Source: Clostridiales bacterium
GTDB taxonomy: Bacteria; Bacillota; Clostridia; Oscillospirales; Ruminococcaceae
Direction of reading: 5' to 3'
NCBI GenBank assembly: GCA_012800685.1
Contig: JAAZIT010000174.1
Coordinates: forward strand, 1-6,636
Length of the DNA stretch: 6,636 nucleotides
The notes beneath the pieces are model-generated. The model had not been told where the DNA came from. It saw nothing but the letters and a program-made list of their open reading frames with translations, and made no database searches. Below, one piece after another: positions 1 to 6,284 of this stretch; position 1 is the stretch's first letter, and each line of letters starts with the position of its first letter. Both the position numbers and the translations under genes were made by a program.

Positions 1-1248
1 ATTAATGCAGATAAAACAAGAAAATATGTTATTCCTTCTGCACCTGGAAAGCGTTTTTCTTCTGATATAAAGGTAACTGATATGCTTTATAGCTGTTATA
101 AACAAGCTACAAAGGGAATAGATATTGAAAAAAGCTTTAATGCAATTAAAGAGCGATATAACGAAATTATAAGTGATTTGGGTCTTGATTTGTCACTAGA
201 AAACGAATTTGAATTTGTGAAAACCTCATTTCTTGCAAGGGCAGGACGTGACTATGCAGCTTCAAGAGGTGAATATCTTAATGGAATTATTCTTGCGAAG
301 TTCCTAGATTTTGACTTTATTGATGCGGCAGAGGTTATTTTCTTTGACGATTCAGGAATATTCGATTCGGAAAAAACAGCTCAAGTTTTATCTGAAAGAC
401 TTAAAAAATCTGAAACTGCGGTAATTCCCGGTTTTTATGGTTCAATGCCTAATGACACGATTAAGACGTTTTCAAGAGGTGGTTCTGATATTACAGGTTC
501 AATTGTTGCCTCGGCCTGCGAAGCTAGCGTATATGAGAATTGGACTGATGTTTCAGGATTTTTAGTTGCAGACCCTAGAATTATTGATAATCCAGCACCA
601 ATTACCACAATAACTTACAAAGAGCTACGTGAGCTTTCATATATGGGTGCAACTGTTTTGCACGAGGATGCTATTTTTCCTGTTAGAAAAGCCGGTATTC
701 CAATAAATATTAAGAACACAAATGCCCCTGACGAGCCAGGTACACTTATTGTTGAAAGTACATCTGTAAAATCAAAATACACTATTACTGGTATAGCTGG
801 AAAAAGAGATTTTTCAGTTATTAATATTGAAAAAGACATGATGAACTCTGAAGTGGGATTTGGCAGAAAAGTTCTTGAGGTTTTAGAAAAGAATAATGTT
901 TCATTTGAACATATGCCCTCTGGAATTGATACAATGAGCATAATTGTTCATCAAGAGGAATTTGTTAAAAAGGAGCAAGAGGTTCTTGCTGGTATTCACA
1001 GAAACGTTCATCCTGATTCCGTTGCTATTGAAACTGATTTAGCCCTTATTGCAGTTGTTGGACGTGGAATGAAAGCCACCAGAGGGACAGCGGGAAGAAT
1101 ATTCTCAGCCCTTGCCCATGGGCATATCAACGTTAAGATGATTGACCAAGGTTCTTCCGAGCTTAATATAATTATAGGGGTTTCAGAAGAAGATTTTGAT
1201 GCTGCAACAAGATGTATCTACGATATTTTTGTTACAAGCCAGATTTAA
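1..1248 (+). CDS. Aspartate kinase (aspartokinase), 5'-truncated by window edge
   Basis: Aspartokinase phosphorylates L-aspartate with ATP, the first cytoplasmic step towards lysine, threonine, methionine and diaminopimelate. The frame is open from base 1, and the residues before the first internal ATG (base 82) already match the family (VIPSAPGKR, then KVTDML). The true start therefore lies outside the window and the KFGGSS nucleotide-binding motif is missing, probably with 20-30 residues. About 415 residues are visible. Numbering from base 1, SRGGSDITGS (about 158-167) is the kinase-domain substrate/nucleotide loop, followed by TDVSGFLVADPR. Two ACT regulatory domains follow: one at about 262-335 and one at about 347-410, which contains the characteristic VKMIDQGSSELNIIIGV. 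Two ACT domains imply allosteric feedback by an end-product amino acid; which one cannot be read from the sequence. No frameshift is seen. The gene ends at TAA 1246-1248 just before a strong terminator. Confidence 0.96.
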   Translation: MNADKTRKYVIPSAPGKRFSSDIKVTDMLYSCYKQATKGIDIEKSFNAIKERYNEIISDLGLDLSLENEFEFVKTSFLARAGRDYAASRGEYLNGIILAKFLDFDFIDAAEVIFFDDSGIFDSEKTAQVLSERLKKSETAVIPGFYGSMPNDTIKTFSRGGSDITGSIVASACEASVYENWTDVSGFLVADPRIIDNPAPITTITYKELRELSYMGATVLHEDAIFPVRKAGIPINIKNTNAPDEPGTLIVESTSVKSKYTITGIAGKRDFSVINIEKDMMNSEVGFGRKVLEVLEKNNVSFEHMPSGIDTMSIIVHQEEFVKKEQEVLAGIHRNVHPDSVAIETDLALIAVVGRGMKATRGTAGRIFSALAHGHINVKMIDQGSSELNIIIGVSEEDFDAATRCIYDIFVTSQI

Positions 1249-1263
1249 TTTTAGAAATATTTA

Positions 1264-1295
1264 AGGCTCTAGCATAAAAGCTAGAGCCTATTTTT
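1264..1295 (+). terminator. Intrinsic terminator of the aspartokinase gene
   Basis: A perfect 10-bp stem, AGGCTCTAGC (1264-1273) with GCTAGAGCCT (1280-1289), closes a 6-base ATAAAA loop. ATTTTT follows at 1290-1295. It lies 15 bases after the stop codon, so it should end the aspartokinase transcript. The run of T is on the plus-strand side. Confidence 0.9.
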
Positions 1296-1422
1296 AATCC
1301 CATTATATAGTTTTATAAGATAATATTGTAAAAACAACTTATTCTTATTATATTATATAATTATATTTATTTGTTCTAAATTATGTAAAACTTGCACATA
1401 TAATCTTAAATTAGTATTTAAC

Positions 1423-1457
1423 AAAAATCAAGCGACAGCAATAAACGCTGTCGCTTG
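1423..1457 (-). terminator. Intrinsic terminator of the minus-strand lipoprotein gene
   Basis: A perfect 11-bp stem pairs CAAGCGACAGC (1429-1439) with GCTGTCGCTTG (1447-1457) around a 7-base loop. Read on the minus strand, the hairpin is followed by ATTTTTG (1422-1428), so it fits the convergent lipoprotein gene ending at 1483. The AT-rich stretch 1296-1422 between this and the aspartokinase terminator holds nothing else I can support. Confidence 0.88.
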
Positions 1458-1482
1458 TAAATTTATAATTTCTAGTTAAATA

Positions 1483-2217
1483 CTATTCTGCAAGTCCTGC
1501 AACTGTGAAATCAATTGTGATGTAGTTGTAAGCTGGGAATCCTAATTCTTCATAGTCAAATGCGAAGATACTTCCGCCCCATTCATTAGATAGGTTTTGA
1601 CGTAAAACTTCTGGTTTTTCCCAGTTGTTTCCAAAGTCATTAATGCTACCTTCTCCTAGAGTTTCTGCAACAGCTTTAAAGTCCAATTCAGTTACTTCTG
1701 TATCACCAATTTTCAATTTAGTTGTGTTTATAGAAAGCTTATCGGATTCCTTTAAATCTTCTGGAACAGCCCAGTCAAGAGTTAATACAGCTAGATTATC
1801 ACATTCAACAAAGTCTTCTTCTGTACTTCCATCTGCTGTATTCCAAACCTTAAAAGTTATAGAATAATCGCCATTCTTATCAATTGGTAGCCAATTTGAA
1901 CGAACATCAACACCTAAAATATCCTTTTCCGCTGGTCCCCAATAGTATGACGAAATGCCATCAGCCCAACTAATTGATACATGGCCATATTTTCCGTCAA
2001 CAGTCGGATCGTTATCAGTAACTTCTGGTTCTTTTTCCTTTGGTGTTTCTTCTGTAGTGGTTGGAGCAGTTGTTGTTACCGGTGCAGTTGTTGTTGTAGT
2101 ATCGTTTTTGCTTGTGTCCTTTTTAGAATCACTAGAGTCGTCTTTTCCACAAGCGGTTAGTGTTGTTGCAGCCAATGCTAATGCTAATAGCATTGATGCT
2201 AGTTTTTTAATTTTCAT
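1483..2217 (-). CDS. Thr-rich lipoprotein of unknown function, paralogue of the 2475-3251 protein
   Basis: A 244-residue exported lipoprotein. A charged start (MKIKK) and hydrophobic stretch (6-19) lead to the lipobox L20-T21-A22-C23. Signal peptidase II should therefore cut before Cys23, leaving the protein lipid-anchored outside the membrane. Residues 24-72 are a charged then Thr/Pro/Glu-rich linker, low complexity and probably extended. Residues about 75-244 form the folded part, rich in alternating hydrophobic residues suggesting beta strands. Landmarks are GDYSITF (116-122), a hydrophobic strand near 141-150, KLKIGDTEV (167-175), NEWGG (211-215) and the C-terminal ITIDFTVAGL (233-242). 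The same landmarks occur in the same order in the neighbouring gene at 2475-3251, so I call them paralogues. I recognise no enzymatic motif and assign no function. AGGAGG at 2226-2231 (read on the minus strand) with an 8-base spacer fixes the start. Confidence 0.88.
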   Translation of the reverse strand: MKIKKLASMLLALALAATTLTACGKDDSSDSKKDTSKNDTTTTTAPVTTTAPTTTEETPKEKEPEVTDNDPTVDGKYGHVSISWADGISSYYWGPAEKDILGVDVRSNWLPIDKNGDYSITFKVWNTADGSTEEDFVECDNLAVLTLDWAVPEDLKESDKLSINTTKLKIGDTEVTELDFKAVAETLGEGSINDFGNNWEKPEVLRQNLSNEWGGSIFAFDYEELGFPAYNYITIDFTVAGLAE

Positions 2218-2225
2218 AATTTTTT

Positions 2226-2231
2226 CCTCCT
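2226..2231 (-). promoter_or_regulatory. Consensus ribosome binding site of the lipoprotein gene
   Basis: The minus strand reads AGGAGG here, followed by 8 bases before the ATG at 2217. It is a perfect Shine-Dalgarno core, stronger than the AAAGGAAG used by the two upstream minus-strand genes, and suggests efficient translation of the lipoprotein. Confidence 0.85.
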
Positions 2232-2256
2232 AAAAGTATATTGGTGCTATTGTTTT

Positions 2257-2290
2257 ATTATAAACATTTGGTACACTATTATTAGTATAC
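2257..2290 (-). promoter_or_regulatory. Possible promoter/operator of the lipoprotein gene
   Basis: On the minus strand there are two -10-like hexamers: TATAAT at 2257-2262 and TATACT at 2284-2289. Neither has a convincing -35 at 16-18 bases, so the actual promoter is uncertain. An imperfect dyad, GTACACTA (2271-2278) and TAGTATAC (2283-2290) around four bases, overlaps the TATACT hexamer and could bind a dimeric regulator. The 10-mer ATTAGTATAC (2281-2290, plus-strand reading) recurs upstream of the paralogous gene. Confidence 0.35.
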
Positions 2291-2377
2291 ACTTTTTTTA
2301 CCAAATAATAAACAACAAAAAAATAGCAAATTGTTAATTTTTATAGTAAATATAAACAAATCCTACATATTTCGTAT

Positions 2378-2413
2378 AAACAAAATTGGGGATTGTAACT
2401 AACAACCCCCAAT
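2378..2413 (-). terminator. Intrinsic terminator of the wall-anchored protein gene
   Basis: ATTGGGG (2385-2391) pairs with CCCCAAT (2407-2413) and TTGT (2393-2396) with ACAA (2402-2405), around a 5-base loop. The single A/C mismatch on the plus strand (2392 and 2406) becomes a G-U wobble on the minus strand, giving 12 continuous pairs in minus-strand RNA. TTTTGTTTA-like sequence follows on that strand. Orientation and position, about 60 bases after the stop of the 2475-3251 gene, agree. T-rich sequence also follows on the plus strand, so some bidirectional action is possible. Confidence 0.78.
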
Positions 2414-2474
2414 AATTTTTAATCAAGTTTCACTTAAAATTTAAGCATATAACTAGTAAGTAGTAATTTATTAA

Positions 2475-3251
2475 TTACTTTCTTTTCTTTGTAGCAACTA
2501 CTGAAGTACCAGCAAGAGCAACAGTGATAAGTGCCATAGCGCCTAGACCTGTTGAAGGTGTTGTAGGTTTTTCAGTTGAAGGCTTTTCTGTTGAAGGCTT
2601 TTCTGTTGATGGTTTCTCTGCAGCACCGCCTAGACCAGTAACTGTAAATTTAATTTCAATTGATTTAGCATTTACAGGTTTAAATTGTTCTTTTCCTAGT
2701 GCGTCGTTGTATTGGTTAACAACCTGAACATTAATTTGATCCTTCGTATCTGGATCAATAATTGGAGCACCTTCACCTGGAAGCTTCTGTTCTGTTCCAT
2801 CGATGAGAAGCTTAACATTAGAAACAACAATCTTTTGATCAGCTAATGCACCAGTTTCAACATCTTTCGGCATATTTGTTGAAACACCAAGGATATTAAA
2901 TTCCTCACAGTTTGTTGTTAAATCGCCATCTAGTCTAATTGAATAATCGCCATCACCTGTGATTTTAGCGTCTGTCATAGTGATGTTGTTTTCAGCACCG
3001 TAGTCATACCCTACGTCTTTGTTTGTTACTTCATCTTTTCTCCAAGCAACAAGTTTTCCATCAAAAGAAGCATCTTTCGTTCCGCCATATGTATCGTCTT
3101 GCATTGCGTTACGATATGTCCATGAGCCAGTCTGGATAAGTAGTTGTGCTTTGTACTCAACTGCAGCTGATGCAGTCATAAGTGTTGAAGTGAATCCTGT
3201 GAAAATTAAAGCTGTTGCAGCAAAACCTGCAAATAATTTTTTTAGTTTCAT
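2475..3251 (-). CDS. Secreted, probably sortase-anchored surface protein of unknown function
   Basis: A 258-residue secreted protein. MKLKK, a hydrophobic core (6-25) and TASAA (26-30) form a signal peptide, with cleavage likely after A29 or A30. The mature region (31-207) shares landmarks with the lipoprotein gene at 1483-2217: GDYSIRL (101-107), NILGV and a downstream Pro (119-128), KLLIDGTE (147-154), YNDALG (181-186) and the closing IEIKFTVTGL (198-207). EKPST repeats follow (three perfect, then EKPTT; 212-231), a wall-spanning type linker. The tail is T231-P-S-T-G235, a hydrophobic stretch (236-247 and on) and KKRK at the end, the layout of a sortase sorting signal with a non-canonical xPxTG motif. 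No sortase gene is in the window. No catalytic motif is recognised. GAAAGGAA at 3261-3268 with a 9-base spacer supports the ATG at 3251. The gene has its own terminator, so is probably monocistronic. Confidence 0.88.
   Translation of the reverse strand: MKLKKLFAGFAATALIFTGFTSTLMTASAAVEYKAQLLIQTGSWTYRNAMQDDTYGGTKDASFDGKLVAWRKDEVTNKDVGYDYGAENNITMTDAKITGDGDYSIRLDGDLTTNCEEFNILGVSTNMPKDVETGALADQKIVVSNVKLLIDGTEQKLPGEGAPIIDPDTKDQINVQVVNQYNDALGKEQFKPVNAKSIEIKFTVTGLGGAAEKPSTEKPSTEKPSTEKPTTPSTGLGAMALITVALAGTSVVATKKRK
2566..2610 (-). repeat. Three 15-bp tandem repeats encoding the EKPST linker
   Basis: Three consecutive 15-bp units (2566-2580, 2581-2595, 2596-2610) of the form GGYTTTTCWGTTGAW differ at only a few positions. 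Read on the minus strand they encode the EKPST repeats at residues 212-226; degenerate units flank them on both sides. In-frame 15-bp repeats can gain or lose copies by slippage, which would change linker length without breaking the frame. Confidence 0.85.
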
Positions 3252-3285
3252 AAGTAAAACTTCCTTTCAAAATTAGTATACTTAT

Positions 3286-3314
3286 ATTTTAACTAAAAAA
3301 CGATATAAAAGCAA
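3286..3314 (-). promoter_or_regulatory. Probable promoter of the wall-anchored protein gene
   Basis: On the minus strand TTGCTT (3309-3314) and TAAAAT (3286-3291) are separated by 17 bases and placed about 35 bases upstream of the ATG. The -35 matches the consensus only in its TTG, the -10 in five of six. The motif GTATACTAAT (minus reading, 3272-3281), just downstream, contains a rival -10, TATACT, without a good -35. Confidence 0.45.
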
Positions 3315-3440
3315 GTCTCTAAATATACAAAAATGTATACGTTTTCTTATGCATTTTAAACAAATATGTATAAACCTTATTATACGTTTAGCATATAAAG
3401 AATAAACAAATGTGTTTATCTGCACAGAATTGTGTAAATA

Positions 3441-3468
3441 ATTATATGAAATCATATAATTATATGAA
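3441..3468. repeat. Overlapping AT-rich palindromes just after the SDR stop codon
   Basis: ATTATATGAA occurs at 3441-3450 and again at 3459-3468, with the inverted copy TCATATAAT between them (3452-3460). The result is a 9-bp inverted repeat with a 2-base spacer and a perfect 16-bp palindrome, TCATATAATTATATGA (3452-3467). It starts three bases past the SDR stop. It may weakly terminate the SDR transcript or be a protein-binding site upstream of the wall-anchored protein gene. It lacks GC pairs and a good T tract, so terminator function is doubtful. Confidence 0.55.
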
Positions 3469-3470
3469 AC

Positions 3471-4250
3471 CTAATTCTTATTTATTACTATTTCTTTCCT
3501 TTTTTGTATTTCACCTGTTATGCTTGCCATTAAACCTCGTGGGAGAAAACGCTGCGAAATCACGCTAGCTTTCATTGTTATGCTAGGAACAATCAACGTT
3601 TTTCTTTGAAACATCATTTTTATACCATAGTCTGCACATTCTTTAGCTGAAATACTTTTCATGCCAAATTTTACTCCTGCTACATCATTAAATTCGGTAT
3701 CAACTGGTCCTGGACAAAGTGCACCAATATAGACGTTGCTGTCATTATTTTTAAGTTCTTGTGCAATAGCGGTGGTTAGGCTTGTTACATAAGCTTTTGT
3801 TGCATAATATGCTGACATATAAGGTCCTGCTGGCATAAGTCCAGCACTGGAAGAAACATTTAAGATATAACCCTTATCCTTTTGAACAAAATCTTTTAAA
3901 TATAGCTTTGTGAGAATATGAAGCGATTTTATGTTTACGTCTATCATTTCAAGCTCTTTTTCTAAATCGGTTTCAGAGAACTGCCCAAAACCACCAAAGC
4001 CCGCACAATTTATTAGTACAGCAATGTTTTTATTTCTTGTTTTCTCGTAAAGCTTAAAGCATTGATTTTTTTCTGATAGATCCGCCGTCACAATTTCTGT
4101 ATTTGTCTTAAGCATACTTTTTAGTTCCTCTAGCTTATCCTCACGTCTTGCACAAAGAACTAAGTCAAATCCCTTGTCACTAAGGATTTTTGCTATTTCT
4201 CGACCTATTCCAGAGCTTGCACCAGTAACAACTGCTGTTCTTTTTTTCAT
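3471..4250 (-). CDS. Short-chain dehydrogenase/reductase (SDR), classical type
   Basis: A 259-residue cytoplasmic NAD(P)H-dependent oxidoreductase with a Rossmann fold. In order it shows the cofactor-binding T9-G-A-S-S-G-I-G16 (TGxxxGxG), R35-R36 after the second beta strand (a basic pair that favours NADP), N81-C-A-G (the NNAG position), N107, the catalytic Ser in the 133-135 SSS triplet (S135 lies 13 residues before the Tyr), Y148-x-x-x-K152, and the CPGPVDTEF segment (179-187). The catalytic tetrad Asn-Ser-Tyr-Lys is complete and the length is normal for a classical SDR. It resembles the DltE/YqjQ-like subgroup, but the substrate cannot be predicted. The frame stays open to 4289, but GAAAGGAA at 4258-4265 lies inside that extension, 7 bases before the ATG at 4250, and the family begins at MKKRTAVVTG, so I chose 4250. 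It is divergent from the AAA+ ATPase gene and has its own promoter. Confidence 0.93.
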   Translation of the reverse strand: MKKRTAVVTGASSGIGREIAKILSDKGFDLVLCARREDKLEELKSMLKTNTEIVTADLSEKNQCFKLYEKTRNKNIAVLINCAGFGGFGQFSETDLEKELEMIDVNIKSLHILTKLYLKDFVQKDKGYILNVSSSAGLMPAGPYMSAYYATKAYVTSLTTAIAQELKNNDSNVYIGALCPGPVDTEFNDVAGVKFGMKSISAKECADYGIKMMFQRKTLIVPSITMKASVISQRFLPRGLMASITGEIQKRKEIVINKN

Positions 4251-4314
4251 GTGTATCTTCCTTTCAGCTAAGTTTATTATTATATTCAAATATCTTTAGA
4301 TTATTCTATATTTA

Positions 4315-4343
4315 ATTATATCATCATAGGTTTTGTTTTTCAA
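4315..4343 (-). promoter_or_regulatory. Sigma-A-type promoter of the SDR gene
   Basis: On the minus strand TTGAAA (4338-4343), a 17-base spacer and a perfect TATAAT (4315-4320), preceded by TGA, give an extended -10 promoter. It lies about 65 bases upstream of the chosen start at 4250 and supports a separate SDR transcript. Confidence 0.75.
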
Positions 4344-4444
4344 CAATAGAATTTTTAAAGTATATTAAATTTAAAAGAAAAATTGTTATAATATTATTAT
4401 GAAAGATATGTTGCTTAGAAAAGAACTAAAACATACTTAAATAA

Positions 4445-4473
4445 TTGACTTTAGCCTAAAAAAGTAATATAAT
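4445..4473 (+). promoter_or_regulatory. Sigma-A-type promoter of the AAA+ ATPase/GNAT operon
   Basis: TTGACT (4445-4450), a 17-base spacer and TATAAT (4468-4473) match the housekeeping consensus in eleven of twelve positions. The expected transcript start near 4480 leaves a leader of about 50 bases ending in GGAG (4517-4520), 10 bases before the ATG at 4531. This promoter and the divergent SDR promoter are separated by about 100 bases; between them I see only AT-rich sequence. Confidence 0.82.
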
Positions 4474-4530
4474 TTTTATATAGTACAGATACATTTAAAA
4501 TGATATATAAAAATTTGGAGAAAAAATAAA

Positions 4531-5727
4531 ATGATTGACTATTGTGACCTTCAGAGCAAGCTAAATTCTATCGTAGTTTTTAGAAATCTTTTAAGAAATC
4601 CTTTGTTTAAAAAGCTAAAGGCTCTTATTGATGTGCAAATTAATGAAGATAATGTAAGCTTAGTGGTGTCGGCATACTGCCAGTTTATCCAAGAGCTTTA
4701 TAAAGGTTCGGAAAATTTAACAGAATATATTTTGGAGCTTATTTTAAAGGATGAAAATTCTTATGTTGTAAAGCGTGGAGCAGGTATTAAGAATGGAATG
4801 CTTGAAAGTGAATGTCTTGCAAACGAGTTGTCTTTGCTTGAAGAAATAGGAAAAATTCCTTGTGACGAGTTTATTTCGGAAATTCATTATAATGGATTCC
4901 TCCCACGATATGAGATTAGTAATATTGATTATTCACAAATTTTTGCACAGCGATTATTAAAAATTTCAAGCATTGGTTATGGTGTATATTCAACCCACCA
5001 TGTTTTTGTAATGACTGAAAAGGGCTTGTCTTCAATTGATTTTCCTGACCCAATAACACTCTCACAGCTTTCTGGTTATGAAATGGAGCGTGGAGAGGTA
5101 ATTAGCAACACTCTTGCCCTATTAAAGGGAAAGCCTGCTAACAACTGCTTGCTTTATGGTGATTGTGGAACTGGAAAATCTTCGGCAGTTAAAGCAATTT
5201 GCAACGAATATAAGGATTTAGGGCTAAGACTTATTGAAATCAAGAAAAAACAGCTTCATTTAATCCCTGAGATAATTAAAGAGATTGCTCACAATCCACT
5301 TAAGTTTATTTTGTTTATTGATGACCTTTCTTTTTCAGAGGACGACGATGATTATGCGGCGTTAAAGGCGGCATTAGAGGGTTCTGTATCCTCAAGCTCG
5401 CCCAATATGGCAATATATGCCACATCTAACAGGAGACGCCTTATTAAAGAAACTTTTTCATCTCGAGAGGGCGACGATGTTCATTTAAGTGATACTTTGC
5501 AGGAGCTTATGTCTTTGTCGGAGAGGTTTGGTTTAACCGTAACATTCCAGCGACCAGACAAACAGCTGTATTTAGATGTTGTTAAGGCACTGGCTATTCA
5601 ATATGAAATTAAAAAGCCAATGGCTGATATTTTGAGAGAAGCGGAAGTTTATACTCTTTATCGAGGCGGTCGTTCTCCTAGAGTTGCAAAGCAGTTTATT
5701 GAGCATTTGAAAGGAATTGAGGAATAA
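4531..5727 (+). CDS. AAA+ ATPase of the DUF815 family
   Basis: A 398-residue protein with an N-terminal region of about 190 residues lacking recognised motifs, then a P-loop ATPase domain. Walker A is G210-D-C-G-T-G-K-S217, Walker B is FILFIDD with D264-D265, and sensor-1 is the Asn of ATSNRR (N300, followed by R301-R303). Conserved DUF815 segments include LEGSVSSSSPNMAIYATSNRR and the LSERFGLTVTF block. A C-terminal GGRSPRVAKQF (379-389) holds a probable sensor-2-type Arg. ATP binding is thus well supported and hydrolysis likely. There is no signal peptide or membrane segment, so it is cytoplasmic. The cellular role of DUF815 is not established to my knowledge; the fold suggests an oligomeric remodelling or loading ATPase, which is inference only. 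It heads an operon from its own strong promoter, and its stop codon overlaps the GNAT start by one base. Length and motifs appear intact. Confidence 0.92.
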   Translation: MIDYCDLQSKLNSIVVFRNLLRNPLFKKLKALIDVQINEDNVSLVVSAYCQFIQELYKGSENLTEYILELILKDENSYVVKRGAGIKNGMLESECLANELSLLEEIGKIPCDEFISEIHYNGFLPRYEISNIDYSQIFAQRLLKISSIGYGVYSTHHVFVMTEKGLSSIDFPDPITLSQLSGYEMERGEVISNTLALLKGKPANNCLLYGDCGTGKSSAVKAICNEYKDLGLRLIEIKKKQLHLIPEIIKEIAHNPLKFILFIDDLSFSEDDDDYAALKAALEGSVSSSSPNMAIYATSNRRRLIKETFSSREGDDVHLSDTLQELMSLSERFGLTVTFQRPDKQLYLDVVKALAIQYEIKKPMADILREAEVYTLYRGGRSPRVAKQFIEHLKGIEE

Positions 5728-5729
5728 TG
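5711..5729 (+). promoter_or_regulatory. Stop/start overlap and internal RBS coupling AAA+ and GNAT genes
   Basis: TAATG at 5725-5729 shares one A between the ATPase stop (TAA) and the acetyltransferase start (ATG). AAGGAA (5711-5716) and GAGG (5719-5722) lie 10 and 4 bases upstream, inside the ATPase gene. Translational coupling and fixed stoichiometry are the likely result, and the overlap decides the GNAT start. Confidence 0.8.
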
Positions 5730-6233
5730 TGTTTTGAAATTAAGTTGGTAGATGTAGATAAAGATAAAAGTGAAATATCAAAGCTTGCAAGTCTAGCAAG
5801 AGTAATCTGGGAGCAGCATTTTCCTCCAATTATTGGTGAAAGTCAAGTTGAGTATATGATTGATAAATTTCAATCTCAAAAAGCTTTAGATAGTCAGATT
5901 AGTGAGGGATATATTTACTATTTTATAATTGAGGACGAAAAAGAAATTGGCTATTTTGGAATTCAGCCTAAATCAGATGGAACTTTATTTCTCTCTAAAC
6001 TATATATTGAAATTTCTCATAGAGGTAATGGTTATGCGAGAAAAGCATTTGAATTTATAAAGGATTACGCTAAAGAAAATAATCTGTCAAGTGTTTGGTT
6101 AACTGTAAATAAGCACAATGATAGTACTATTGCAATTTATAAGAAGTTCGGAATGGAAATTACCAAAGAGTTGGTTTCTGATATTGGAAATGGATTTGTA
6201 ATGGACGATTATATTTTTACATATGCTTTGTAA
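5727..6233 (+). CDS. GNAT-family N-acetyltransferase
   Basis: A 168-residue cytoplasmic acyltransferase that should move an acetyl group from acetyl-CoA to an amine; the acceptor is not predictable. The GNAT fold can be followed: an N-terminal helix region with IWEQHFPPIIG (27-37), central strands around YYFIIEDEKEIGYFGI (64-79), motif A LSKLYIEISHRGNGYA (89-104) with the pyrophosphate-binding R99-x-x-G102-x-A104, and motif B with N128, N131 and IYKKFGME (137-144). The C-terminus, FVMDDYIFTYAL, is the usual final strand. Length is normal for a single-domain GNAT. It is co-transcribed with the DUF815 ATPase through a one-base overlap, so the two may act on the same target, although many GNATs are simply carried in unrelated operons. 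The motif combination resembles small-molecule or antibiotic-type GNATs more than ribosomal RimI, but this is weak. Confidence 0.92.
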   Translation: MCFEIKLVDVDKDKSEISKLASLARVIWEQHFPPIIGESQVEYMIDKFQSQKALDSQISEGYIYYFIIEDEKEIGYFGIQPKSDGTLFLSKLYIEISHRGNGYARKAFEFIKDYAKENNLSSVWLTVNKHNDSTIAIYKKFGMEITKELVSDIGNGFVMDDYIFTYAL

Positions 6234-6284
6234 TTGTTAGTGATATATCTATATAGCAATATAAATAATATTTTGAATAAGATT

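Noticed and set aside
615..941. Minus-strand open frame of 108 codons inside the aspartokinase gene
   Set aside because: It lies wholly opposite the well-supported aspartokinase ACT-domain region, has no ribosome binding site that I can see and resembles no family; it is an antisense shadow.
1300..1422. AT-rich convergent intergenic sequence as a possible small RNA or origin-like element
   Set aside because: Only imperfect short inverted repeats are visible; it lies between two facing terminators and nothing supports a gene.
1625..2233. Two plus-strand open frames (1625-1867 and 1955-2233) opposite the lipoprotein gene
   Set aside because: Their compositions (Ser/Val-rich) are what the reverse complement of Thr-rich and acidic coding sequence gives; the lipoprotein has a perfect RBS, lipobox and terminator.
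2566..2610. Short regular repeats as a possible CRISPR-like array
   Set aside because: The 15-bp units are contiguous with no spacers and encode an in-frame EKPST protein linker.
2524..3276. Two plus-strand open frames (2524-2727 and 3019-3276) opposite the wall-anchored protein gene
   Set aside because: The GFSVE repeats in the first are just the complement of the EKPST repeats; neither has independent support.
4251..4289. Upstream ATG at 4289 as the SDR start
   Set aside because: The extension contains the Shine-Dalgarno sequence for the ATG at 4250, adds residues not typical of the family before the Rossmann strand, and has no RBS of its own.
4399..4440. Small plus-strand open frame encoding MKDMLLRKELKHT
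   Set aside because: Only 13 codons, no good ribosome binding site, and it ends just upstream of the ATPase promoter at 4445-4473; AT-rich DNA gives such frames by chance.
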